DNA from: a virus
IMG/VR virus record: IMGVR_UViG_3300025112_002853
Coordinates: 1 to 22,470 of that record
Length of the DNA stretch: 22,470 nucleotides
Reading direction: 5' to 3' (one strand)
The notes under the pieces were generated by a model. That model did not search any database. It saw only the letters and a list, made by a program, of their open reading frames with translations, and was not told where the DNA came from. Position 1 is the first letter of the stretch. The number at the start of each line of letters is the position of its first letter. Shown one piece after another: positions 7,919 to 14,784 of this stretch. The translations under genes were made by a program, and so were the position numbers.

Positions 7919-8623
7919 ATGATTACGGATATTGATATTATGAAACTATCAAAAGAAACATTTGCAATATTGAAGAATTTTTCAACCCTAAACTCAAATT
8001 TATTTGTGAAGGTTGGTAATAGAATTACAACAATTACTCCTGCCAAAAATGTAGTGGCAGAGGCAACTGTTATGGAAGATTTTCCGGTAGAGTTTGGCGT
8101 TTGGGATATGAACAAATTTCTAGGAACTGTGTCACTTTTCAACGATCCAGAATTTGTTTTCAATGACAAGTTTGTGGAGATAAATGAAAAGAATGGCGGA
8201 ACTGTTTCTTATTATTATTCTGAACCTAAATTGTTGACAACACTAACAAAGCAAATCAAAATGCCAGAGGTTGCATTTGATTTTGTTTTGACGGAAGACA
8301 CATTCAACGATTTACAAAAAACTGCGTCTGTCTTGCAGTTGTCGGATTTGTGTGTTCGCTCTAATGATTCTGAAGGGACTATTGAATTGTTGGTTTTGGA
8401 TAAGAAGTCCCCCACAACAAATCAGTATTTGGTGAATGTTGGGGATAATCCAAACGGAGATGATTCTTTCGAGTTCTACTATAAGATTGAGAATTTGAAG
8501 TTACTCCCCGGCGATTATACAGTTTCTCTTTGTAAATCTGCTGTTAGTAAGTTTGTTCATCACATACATGATTTGGTGTATTATGTTGCATTAGAAACGG
8601 ATTCAACTTATCAAGAAGGATAG
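7919..8623 (+). CDS. 45: Sliding clamp gp45 (DNA polymerase processivity factor)
   Basis: The trimeric ring clamp that tethers DNA polymerase and, in T4, also activates late transcription. At 234 residues it is near the T4 length (228). T4-like stretches include 'MKLSKETFAILKNFSTLNS' at residues 8-26, 'DMNKFLGTVSLFNDPEF', 'LLPGDYTVSLC' and the C-terminal 'YYVALETDSTYQEG' (T4 ends in a similar 'YVIALEADST'). T4 gp45 begins at the equivalent of the ATG at 7940, but the ATG at 7919 has GGAG at 7908-7911 with good spacing, so I keep the longer form with seven extra residues. It is followed directly by a sugar epimerase gene rather than by gene 44 as in T4. Confidence 0.94.
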   Translation: MITDIDIMKLSKETFAILKNFSTLNSNLFVKVGNRITTITPAKNVVAEATVMEDFPVEFGVWDMNKFLGTVSLFNDPEFVFNDKFVEINEKNGGTVSYYYSEPKLLTTLTKQIKMPEVAFDFVLTEDTFNDLQKTASVLQLSDLCVRSNDSEGTIELLVLDKKSPTTNQYLVNVGDNPNGDDSFEFYYKIENLKLLPGDYTVSLCKSAVSKFVHHIHDLVYYVALETDSTYQEG

Positions 8624-9601
8624 ATGTCTATGAAAAATATTCTCGTTTGCGGCGGCGGTGGATTTATAGGAAGTCATCTCGTTGAACACCTAAAAAGAGA
8701 AGGGCATTGGGTTTCTGTTTGTGACCTAAAGCGTCCTGAATTTTTTGAATCATCAGCAGATAGATTTGTTGTTGGCGATTTGAGGAGTCAGGATGTTTGT
8801 GATGATGTCTTTGATCGTCGTTTTGATGAAGTATATCAACTAGCCGCAGATATGGGTGGAGCAGGATATATTTTTTCGGGCGAAAATGATGCCGATGTAA
8901 TGCATAATTCTGCACTTATCAATCTCAATGTTGTTGAGAGATGTCAAAAGTCAAATGTTGGTAGAGTGTTTTATTCATCATCTGCTTGCATCTATCCAGA
9001 ATACAATCAACTAGAACCGGATACGCCAGATTGTTCTGAAGGTAGTGCATATCCTGCTGCACCAGACAGCGAATATGGTTGGGAAAAGTTATTTTCTGAA
9101 AGGTTGTATTTTTCTTACCACAGAAACTACGGACTGGATGTGAAGGTTGTTCGTTATCACAACATTTTTGGACCGCAAGGAACTTGGGATGGAGGGAAAG
9201 AAAAAGCCCCCGCTGCTCTTTGTAGAAAGATTGCAGAAACAGAAGATGGGGGATATATTGATGTTTGGGGGGACGGTTCTCAAACAAGATCTTTCTTGTT
9301 TATTGATGAGTGTTTGGAAGGTTCTTTGAAAATGATGGCATCGGATAAGCACGGACCCTATAATGTTGGTTCAGATGAAATGATTAGTATAAACAATTTT
9401 GCAAAAATGATTATAGATATTTCGGGAAAAGATATCAAAATCAACAACATACCCGGACCTTTAGGAGTCAGAGGAAGAAATTCTGAGAACACTCTTATTG
9501 AAAAGGAGTTGGGTTGGTCCCCATCTCGTCCTTTACGAGAAGGTATTGAAAAGACATATCACTGGATAAATGAGCAAGTGAAGCAAAAAATTGAAGTGTA
9601 A
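8624..9601 (+). CDS. gme: GDP-mannose 3,5-epimerase
   Basis: Extended short-chain dehydrogenase-family enzyme that converts GDP-D-mannose to GDP-L-galactose (with GDP-L-gulose as side product) through a transient 4-keto intermediate. The 325 residues read like the plant enzyme throughout: 'GGGGFIGSHL' (10-19), 'LAADMGGAGYI' (73-83), 'SSACIYPEY' with C122, Y151-G-W-E-K155, 'GGKEKAPAA' with K194, 'RSFLFIDEC' and 'GVRGRNSEN'. The spacing C122/Y151/K155/K194 equals that of Arabidopsis C145/Y174/K178/K217, so both catalytic acid-base residues are conserved. ATG 8624 abuts the gp45 stop; the ATG at 8630 has the better spacing to AAGGA (8616-8620). The gene lies between clamp and clamp loader, and it shares its substrate with Gmd. 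Confidence 0.92.
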   Translation: MSMKNILVCGGGGFIGSHLVEHLKREGHWVSVCDLKRPEFFESSADRFVVGDLRSQDVCDDVFDRRFDEVYQLAADMGGAGYIFSGENDADVMHNSALINLNVVERCQKSNVGRVFYSSSACIYPEYNQLEPDTPDCSEGSAYPAAPDSEYGWEKLFSERLYFSYHRNYGLDVKVVRYHNIFGPQGTWDGGKEKAPAALCRKIAETEDGGYIDVWGDGSQTRSFLFIDECLEGSLKMMASDKHGPYNVGSDEMISINNFAKMIIDISGKDIKINNIPGPLGVRGRNSENTLIEKELGWSPSRPLREGIEKTYHWINEQVKQKIEV

Positions 9602-9616
9602 AGGTTGGTGTATATT

Positions 9617-10567
9617 ATGAATGAAGTGTTGACGAAAAAATATTTATGGGTCGAAAAGTATAGACCACAGACAATTCAAGAATGTATCCTTCCAAAGGAT
9701 ATCAAAAAAACATTCAAAGATATGGTAGCATCAGGCGATGCACAGAATATCCTTTTGTCTGGTAAGGCTGGTTGTGGTAAAACTACAATTGCGAAAGCAA
9801 TATGTGAAGAACTTGGTTTAGATTGGATTTTGATCAACTGTTCTGAATCAGGAACAATTGATACATTACGAACAACCATCAAAGATTTTGCGAGTACTAT
9901 TTCTTTGTCTGGTTCTGGTAAGGTAGTAATTCTTGACGAATTTGACTACAGCAACGCACAAAGTATTCAACCGGCTCTTAGAGGAGCAATTGAAGAGTTT
10001 GCTGATAATTGTCAGTTTATTATCACATGTAACTATAAGAATAGAATTATCAAACCGATTCATTCTCGTTGTACAAATATAGAATTTAGTATTCCCAACA
10101 ACGAGAAACCTCAATTGGCATCAGAGTTTCTCTCTAGAATAAAATACATTTTAGATGAAGAAAATATTCCATACGATGAGAAGGTATTGGTGGAATTGAT
10201 TACAAAACATTTCCCAGATTTTAGAAGAACAATAAATGAGTTACAAAGGTATTCTGTTTCAGGAAGTATTGATGTTGGAATACTGACTCAACTTGGCGAA
10301 ATAGAAATCAAAGATTTGATGAAGTCTATGAAAGATAAAGACTTTGCAAATGTTCGAAAATGGGTTGTTCGGAATTTAGATAATGACCAGACCCACATTT
10401 TTCGAAAATTGTATGATCACATACACGAATATATAACTCCGCAGACTGTTCCTGCTGTTATTCTTATCTTAGGAGAATATCAATACAAGTCTGCGTTTGT
10501 TGCAGATTTGGAAATAAATGCGACTGCATGTTTGATTGAAATTATGTTGGAGGCTGAATTCAAATGA
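9617..10567 (+). CDS. 44: Clamp loader large subunit gp44 (AAA+ ATPase)
   Basis: The ATPase subunit that, with gp62, opens and loads the gp45 ring. It has 316 residues from the ATG at 9617; the frame extends upstream to a TTG at 9605, but similarity starts after 9617 and the TTG has no usable ribosome binding site. Motifs: 'VEKYRPQTIQECILP' (12-26, nearly as in T4), Walker A G49-K-A-G-C-G-K-T-T57, Walker B D107-E108-F-D110, and S150-R151-C152 carrying the arginine finger. 'FPDFRRTINELQRYS' also matches the T4 family closely. The stop overlaps the GroES-like start as ATGA. Confidence 0.95.
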   Translation: MNEVLTKKYLWVEKYRPQTIQECILPKDIKKTFKDMVASGDAQNILLSGKAGCGKTTIAKAICEELGLDWILINCSESGTIDTLRTTIKDFASTISLSGSGKVVILDEFDYSNAQSIQPALRGAIEEFADNCQFIITCNYKNRIIKPIHSRCTNIEFSIPNNEKPQLASEFLSRIKYILDEENIPYDEKVLVELITKHFPDFRRTINELQRYSVSGSIDVGILTQLGEIEIKDLMKSMKDKDFANVRKWVVRNLDNDQTHIFRKLYDHIHEYITPQTVPAVILILGEYQYKSAFVADLEINATACLIEIMLEAEFK

Positions 10568-10869
10568 ATAATATTGAAGCACAAGGCGATTATATTATCG
10601 TCGAGAAAGTAGATTATGACTCGGAAAAAACTACAGAGTCGGGAATTATTTACAAAGAAAGCCAAGTTCTTTCTAGTAGTTTTGTTGAAGCAAAAATAAT
10701 ATCAATGGGAACCGGACTCCCCATTTCGAATGGCGATATTCCAGAAATTGGTTTTGAAGAAGGTGATATAGTTTTCTATGATGCTAGAAGTAGAATAGGA
10801 ACACATGAAAAATTTGATGTGATCAGACGAGAACATGTTGTTGCGGTGATTAGAAATGAAACTGAGTGA
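10564..10869 (+). CDS. GroES-like co-chaperonin (gp31 analogue)
   Basis: A 101-residue protein with the layout of the Cpn10/GroES family: an N-terminal 'GDYIIVEKV' strand, a mobile-loop region 'TTESGIIYKESQ' (about 23-34) whose I-I-Y could play the part of the hydrophobic tripeptide that docks on GroEL, 'VEAKIISMGTG' (family: E-V-x-A-V-G-x-G), 'EEGDIVFYDARS' (family: V-G-D-x-V) and a closing 'FDVIRREHVVAVI' (family: E-x-D-I-L-A-I). T4 gp31 replaces GroES so that GroEL can fold the large capsid protein; a similar role is inferred. It is coupled to gp44 (ATGA) and overlaps gp62 by 14 nt, an unusual place for such a gene. The roof-loop region differs from bacterial GroES, as expected for a phage form. 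Confidence 0.78.
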   Translation: MNNIEAQGDYIIVEKVDYDSEKTTESGIIYKESQVLSSSFVEAKIISMGTGLPISNGDIPEIGFEEGDIVFYDARSRIGTHEKFDVIRREHVVAVIRNETE

Positions 10870-11236
10870 CTTTCTTACCGCAATAAATCATAGCAAAGAA
10901 CCGCTTTTCAATACAGAAGATGAACAAATTGAAAAGGAATATACCCCCTTTGTTATCAATCGTTGCTTGTCTTATTTCCCAGACACAATATTTCAAGTGA
11001 ACGAAATCAACAGAATGCCTCATTTGGATAGTGGATTACAATTTGACTATCTTCGTCATTCTGTTCGAAAGAGAAAAAGATACAGCAAGTGGCTCAAAAA
11101 TGAAAAGATTCAGGAGTTGGATTTGGTAAAAGAGTTCTTTGATTATTCAAATCAGAAAGCAAAAGAAGCCTTGTCTATACTTTCGAAAAAAGATATTGAA
11201 GAAATTCGGGAGTTACTAACCGATAACCAAAAGTGA
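10856..11236 (+). CDS. 62: Clamp loader small subunit gp62
   Basis: A 126-residue protein of the gp62 family, the non-ATPase subunit of the T4-type clamp loader. The shared signature lies in the middle: 'INRCLSYFPDTI' followed by 'FDYLRHSVRKRKRYSKWLK' (about 63-81), matching T4's 'LSQFPE' and 'FNYLMAAVPRGKRYGKWAK'. It is shorter than T4 gp62 (187), as in marine relatives, and lacks most of the N-terminal region. Position between gp44 and RegA agrees with T4 order. It overlaps the co-chaperonin gene by 14 nt and is followed by a 71-nt gap. Confidence 0.85.
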   Translation: MKLSDFLTAINHSKEPLFNTEDEQIEKEYTPFVINRCLSYFPDTIFQVNEINRMPHLDSGLQFDYLRHSVRKRKRYSKWLKNEKIQELDLVKEFFDYSNQKAKEALSILSKKDIEEIRELLTDNQK

Positions 11237-11257
11237 AAAACAGCAATATGATACATA

Positions 11258-11273
11258 CTTAGAGCCTTCTAAG
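11258..11273 (+). promoter_or_regulatory. Perfect hairpin between gp62 and regA
   Basis: CTTAGA at 11258-11263 and TCTAAG at 11268-11273 are exact inverted repeats around a GCCT tetraloop. No run of T follows, so it is not a standard intrinsic terminator. It lies 22 nt after the gp62 stop and 10 nt before a TATAAATA box. It could mark an mRNA 3' end or processing site or be part of a RegA-related control region. A six-base palindrome alone may occur by chance; the intergenic position is what makes it worth noting. Confidence 0.35.
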
Positions 11274-11283
11274 ACGAGGCGGG

Positions 11284-11291
11284 TATAAATA
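11284..11291 (+). promoter_or_regulatory. T4-type late promoter box upstream of regA
   Basis: TATAAATA is an exact match to the T4 late promoter sequence recognised by RNA polymerase carrying gp55 and gp33. It lies in the 71-nt gap before regA and ends 16 nt before the ATG at 11308, so a transcript from it would have a very short leader. I found one other exact match (14743-14750), inside a coding region. At this AT content about two to three matches are expected by chance, so only the intergenic placement supports this one. Confidence 0.45.
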
Positions 11292-11307
11292 AGAAAGTGG
11301 CTATATT

Positions 11308-11718
11308 ATGGAAGAACTTGACGATATTTTTCAAGGACTTGGGATTGAAATAGAATTGAAAAAAGAAGATGATTTCCTGAAAGTAAAAGAAACTCTTACT
11401 CGTATTGGTATATCATCAAGAAACGAAAACAAATTATATCAATCTTGTCACATTCTCCATAAAAGAGGACGATATGCTATTATGCACTTCAAAGAATTGT
11501 TTGAGATGGATGGTTTAGAATCAGACATTTCTGAAGGTGATGTAGGAAGAAGAAACACTATAGTAAGATTGCTCAAGGAATGGGGATTGGTGGAAATTCT
11601 TGAGGATGAGGATTATCATGAACCACAGGCAAGTGTGGCTCAAATCAAAATACTACCTTACAAAGAAAAAGAAAATTGGGAACTTATACCAAAATATCAT
11701 ATAGGTAATCGCCATTAG
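11308..11718 (+). CDS. regA: Translational repressor RegA
   Basis: RNA-binding protein that in T4 represses translation of several early genes, including 44, 45 and its own, by covering ribosome binding sites. The match to the family is strong: 'FLKVKETLTRIGIS' (23-36), 'LYQSCHILHKRGRYAIMHFKE' (residues 43-63), 'GDVGRRNTIVRLLKEWGLVEI' (77-97) and 'LIPKYHIGN'. It has 136 residues against 122 in T4; most of the difference is an acidic N-terminal extension of about 13 residues (E-E-L-D-D-I-F-Q-G). Its position after gp62 is as in T4, but the expected DNA polymerase gene 43 does not follow within the window. Confidence 0.95.
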   Translation: MEELDDIFQGLGIEIELKKEDDFLKVKETLTRIGISSRNENKLYQSCHILHKRGRYAIMHFKELFEMDGLESDISEGDVGRRNTIVRLLKEWGLVEILEDEDYHEPQASVAQIKILPYKEKENWELIPKYHIGNRH

Positions 11719-11734
11719 ATAGTGAGTTTTTATT

Positions 11735-12430
11735 ATGAGCAAGTTACTGATCAAATTTCCTACAAGAAACAGACCAGACAAATTCAAACACATTTTAGAC
11801 AAAACGATAAATCATTTATCGGGTAATCATAATGTTCGATTCGTTATCACTATGGATACTGATGATGAGACAATGAATAATGAAGATATAAAGCAATATC
11901 TAGAAGACAAAAAGTCTTCTGGTATAAACTTGATATATCATTATGGCAATTCTAAAACCAAAGTAGAAGCCTGCAATGCAAACTTAGAAGAGGAAAAGGC
12001 TGATATCATTCTTCTTTTATCTGATGATATGATTCCGTGTTTCGAAGGATTCGATGAACTTGTTGTTGAAGGAATGAAAGAGAATTTTCCTGAGATGGAC
12101 GGAGCAGTAAAATTCTATGATGGCTTACGACCACCAAACGATCTACTGATGACCCTTCCAGTAATAGGATGGAAGTTATATGAAGCAATGGGGTATCTAT
12201 ACAATCCCTCATATACATCTGTTTTCTGCGATAACGAAATGACTCTTGTTTGTATGATGCTAAACAAGATAGCCATATCGCCAGTTTGTTTGTTTAGGCA
12301 TGAATGGACACCGCAGCCATTTGATGAATTACATGCAAGAAATGAAAACAAAGAAATGTATGAGAAAGATGGCGCAATATTTGATGAACGAAAATCAAGG
12401 AACTTTGAAGTTGAAACTATATCATTATAA
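11735..12430 (+). CDS. Glycosyltransferase, GT-A fold (GT2-like)
   Basis: A 231-residue protein and the first gene of the glycan cluster. It opens with the typical GT-A strand-and-turn 'IKFPTRNRP' (6-14), has a second strand 'VRFVITMDTDD' (34-44), and a metal/nucleotide-sugar site at 'LLLSDDMIP' with D97-D98. A later acidic patch 'FCDNEMT' could supply the catalytic base, and 'LFRHEW' resembles the metal-binding His near the end of GT-A enzymes. There is no membrane segment, so it probably acts in the cytoplasm. Donor and acceptor cannot be read from the sequence. It starts 16 nt after regA, and its stop overlaps the next ATG by one base. Confidence 0.7.
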   Translation: MSKLLIKFPTRNRPDKFKHILDKTINHLSGNHNVRFVITMDTDDETMNNEDIKQYLEDKKSSGINLIYHYGNSKTKVEACNANLEEEKADIILLLSDDMIPCFEGFDELVVEGMKENFPEMDGAVKFYDGLRPPNDLLMTLPVIGWKLYEAMGYLYNPSYTSVFCDNEMTLVCMMLNKIAISPVCLFRHEWTPQPFDELHARNENKEMYEKDGAIFDERKSRNFEVETISL

Positions 12431-13311
12431 TGAATCTCCTTTCGTACTGTTTATTTGAACCAAGAGTAATGCACTCTCATCGTACTTGGGATCCAAAAAG
12501 AATGGATTCTCAAAGATATTGGTATAATATACCAAGTTTGATAATTGCCAATTCCATTCTGTACCCAAAGTATACAACCAAATTCTATATCAGTCATAGT
12601 GTTCAGTATCATCCACTATTTCCTGTTCTCAGAGATTCTGGGATTGAAATAGAAGTTGTTGATATGGGATTTGAAAGTACATCGGAACCTATGTTGTGGA
12701 GAATGTTACCGTGTTGGGATTCAAAAGTGGAATGTTTCTTTACACGGGATGTTGATTCTATTCCAAACAGAAATGAGTTTCTAGCCACAAAATTCTTTGA
12801 GAAGAATGATAGGTATCACATTCAAACAATCAGATCTCATGTAAACCATTATCACGAACAGGGGTGTGATATGTTAGGTGGTTTATCTGGCTTTAGACCA
12901 AAGATGATACCCAATTTTCCAAAAACATTCGAGGAATATTATCAAAACAGAAACAACATGCCTTGGGCACAAGATCAATATTTGATGGTACAAACATTTA
13001 TACATTCACAAGAAAACACCTATCTTAGACAACATTTCTTAGATTGCCCTATAGACAATCAATCACAACAAGCAGTTTTTCCTTGTGAAAGAATACGAAG
13101 AGATCAATTAGAATCTGTTGTTATAAATGAACAACAAGAAGAAGTATTTTCTCTTGTAGAAGAAAAAGAGTTATCTGGTTGGGCAGGAGAACCTTCTGAT
13201 GCACGGGGAGAATTTACTAAAAGAATGCTTGAGTTTGATAATGATGCTGCTAAACAAATAAAAAGAATATTTGATGATAATTCAACAATAGCAGAAATGT
13301 ATGGGCAATGA
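12430..13311 (+). CDS. Putative glycosyltransferase with DxD motif
   Basis: A 293-residue protein. The region around residues 90-112 ('WRMLPCWDSKVECFFTRDVDSIP') ends in D107-V-D109, a DxD placed after a hydrophobic strand as in GT-A enzymes, with a preceding W-R helix typical of transferases that hold a nucleotide sugar. A conserved-looking 'HEQGCDMLGGLSGFRP' segment follows, and 'WAQDQYLM' could close the active site. The first 60 residues ('YCLFEPR', 'RYWYNIPSLI') contain many aromatic residues. The C-terminus is acidic and helical. Family placement within the GT classes is uncertain; fold and function are inferred from the motif and the surrounding genes. Overlaps: TAATG upstream and ATGA downstream. 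Confidence 0.6.
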   Translation: MNLLSYCLFEPRVMHSHRTWDPKRMDSQRYWYNIPSLIIANSILYPKYTTKFYISHSVQYHPLFPVLRDSGIEIEVVDMGFESTSEPMLWRMLPCWDSKVECFFTRDVDSIPNRNEFLATKFFEKNDRYHIQTIRSHVNHYHEQGCDMLGGLSGFRPKMIPNFPKTFEEYYQNRNNMPWAQDQYLMVQTFIHSQENTYLRQHFLDCPIDNQSQQAVFPCERIRRDQLESVVINEQQEEVFSLVEEKELSGWAGEPSDARGEFTKRMLEFDNDAAKQIKRIFDDNSTIAEMYGQ

Positions 13312-14093
13312 AGATATATCGTAACAGTTTATGTCATAAGGGCGATACATTTAGGGAACTCTTGTCAATGTGGGAAGAGTCTGGTTATTGTACTACTGAA
13401 GAAAGTGATGATCGTTTTTGTTGGGCTAATGGAGTTGGTGATACTTTGTTATATGAATATGCAAGATTTGATTTCTTGCCAGAAAGGTGGAATTATGCAC
13501 TTTTTTCGAATATGCAAAAGGATTGTAAAAATTGTTCTCCTTGGATATTTTGGGCTAGACATCCTAAACAGTTAGAAAAGGAGATTAGTAACGGTATAAT
13601 TTCATATGACAACCGAAAATTTACTTCTATATTTTTAGGTAAAATTGAGAATAATATTCAACACCAAAATCGAACCAGACACGACTGGTCTTCTTGTATT
13701 GAAGAATTTAGTATGCCAGTTTTGATGGGGAATGTGAATCATTACCCCTATTCACAAAACGAATATCTACTTCGCGTAAAACATTCTCATTTTGGGTTAG
13801 TTCTTCCGGGTTATGGTCCAAAATGTAACAGAGAAATAGAATATTTGGGACTAGGAACAGTACCGATATACACAGATGGGTGTAGTCTCGACTTCTATAA
13901 CAAGATGAGTGAAGGCGATCATTACCTGAAAGCCAGTTCTCCAGAAGATGTACGAGATATTGTGAACAATATAAGCGAAAATGAGTGGAAATATCTATCA
14001 GATAACGGTAGAGGGTGGTATGATGCCAACTGTTCAAGAAAAGGGTCTTTCAAGACCACACAGACAATCCTAGAAGGTCTGGCGGATGGGTGA
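13308..14093 (+). CDS. Putative exostosin-like (GT-B type) glycosyltransferase
   Basis: A 261-residue protein. The C-terminal half resembles the nucleotide-sugar-binding domain of exostosin/GT47-type or related GT-B transferases: 'RVKHSHFGLVLPGYGPKC' followed by 'NREIEYLGLGTVPIY' (about 156-188), where the Gly-rich turn and the R-E-x-E-x-L-x-x-G-x-x-P-I pattern are typical, then a helix before 'HYLKASSPEDVRDIV'. A strand 'SIFLGKIEN' with following 'RTRHDW' marks the domain start. The N-terminal part has several Cys residues ('KDCKNCSPW') whose purpose is unknown. It is coupled to both neighbours (ATGA upstream, 8-nt overlap downstream). The substrate is unknown. Confidence 0.58.
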   Translation: MKIYRNSLCHKGDTFRELLSMWEESGYCTTEESDDRFCWANGVGDTLLYEYARFDFLPERWNYALFSNMQKDCKNCSPWIFWARHPKQLEKEISNGIISYDNRKFTSIFLGKIENNIQHQNRTRHDWSSCIEEFSMPVLMGNVNHYPYSQNEYLLRVKHSHFGLVLPGYGPKCNREIEYLGLGTVPIYTDGCSLDFYNKMSEGDHYLKASSPEDVRDIVNNISENEWKYLSDNGRGWYDANCSRKGSFKTTQTILEGLADG

Positions 14094-14784
14094 AGTAACC
14101 GTAGTACTAACTGTCTGGAAAAGAAACAACTTGGAAAAGCAGTTGGAGGCTATCAAAAACCAAACAGCCAGTATTGACGAAATTTATGTGTATCAGAATG
14201 AATCTCATCTAGACATTTCATATCTTCAGAAGAAATATTCATTCAAACATATTCATTCTAAAGATAAGAATTTCAAATTTCATGGAAGGTTCACCCTTCC
14301 TCTACTATTCAATACCAAATATACAGCCATTTTTGATGATGATACTATTCCAGCAAGGAATTGGCTAAACCACTGTAAAGAATTGTGCGATGAAAGAAAT
14401 TGTATTGTGGGAGCCAATTGCCGAAATAAGAATGGCTTTGGTAGTGGTCTTTGTGACGGTATAGTAAATTCTGAACCGATCAAATGTGATATTGTTGGGC
14501 ATTGTTGGTTTTTCAAAACAGAATGGATACATTATATGTGGAGAGAATCTGCTCCTACTTTTGAGAATGGAGAAGACATTCATTTCTGTGCATCTTGCCA
14601 AATATACGGTGATATAGATTCATATCTTCCTACACAAGAAGAGAGCGTTCCTGAAAATTGGGGCGACACAAATCCGAATCTTGGTGGAGATGAGTTTGCA
14701 ACTTGGAGAAAGATTGATCATAACGATATTCGTCATTCTTTATATAAATATTGGGAAAATAAAGGATGGAGAACTAACAAATGA
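14086..14784 (+). CDS. Glycosyltransferase, GT-A fold (GT2/GT64-like)
   Basis: A 232-residue protein. The N-terminus 'VTVVLTVWKRNNLEKQLEAI' with following 'NQT' and 'IYVYQNES' is the classic opening of GT2-like and exostosin GT64 domains, in which a strand, a helix and 'Q-T' precede the nucleotide pocket. D84-D-D86-T-I-P in 'AIFDDDTIP' is the metal-binding triad. 'CDIVGHCWFFKTEW' and 'ENGEDIHFCASCQIYG' match the acceptor-side strand and the E-D catalytic-base motif of this fold. All active-site elements are visible, so an active transferase is likely. GAAGG upstream of ATG 14086 serves as binding site. The stop overlaps the next gene as ATGA. Confidence 0.72.
   Translation: MGEVTVVLTVWKRNNLEKQLEAIKNQTASIDEIYVYQNESHLDISYLQKKYSFKHIHSKDKNFKFHGRFTLPLLFNTKYTAIFDDDTIPARNWLNHCKELCDERNCIVGANCRNKNGFGSGLCDGIVNSEPIKCDIVGHCWFFKTEWIHYMWRESAPTFENGEDIHFCASCQIYGDIDSYLPTQEESVPENWGDTNPNLGGDEFATWRKIDHNDIRHSLYKYWENKGWRTNK

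Noticed and set aside
7738-8169. 143-codon reverse-strand frame
   Set aside because: Antisense to the sliding clamp gene and the basic small gene; the clamp has clear homology, so this is a shadow.
8925-9287. 120-codon reverse-strand frame
   Set aside because: Lies wholly opposite the GDP-mannose 3,5-epimerase gene, whose catalytic residues are conserved.
9605-9616. TTG start upstream of gp44
   Set aside because: No ribosome binding site at usable distance and no family similarity before the ATG at 9617.
11258-11273. Hairpin as a rho-independent terminator
   Set aside because: The stem is perfect but short and is not followed by a T-run, so standard intrinsic termination is unlikely; kept only as a possible regulatory element.
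14743-14750. Second exact TATAAATA late-promoter box
   Set aside because: It lies inside the coding region of the 14086-14784 transferase, and about two to three such matches are expected by chance at this AT content.
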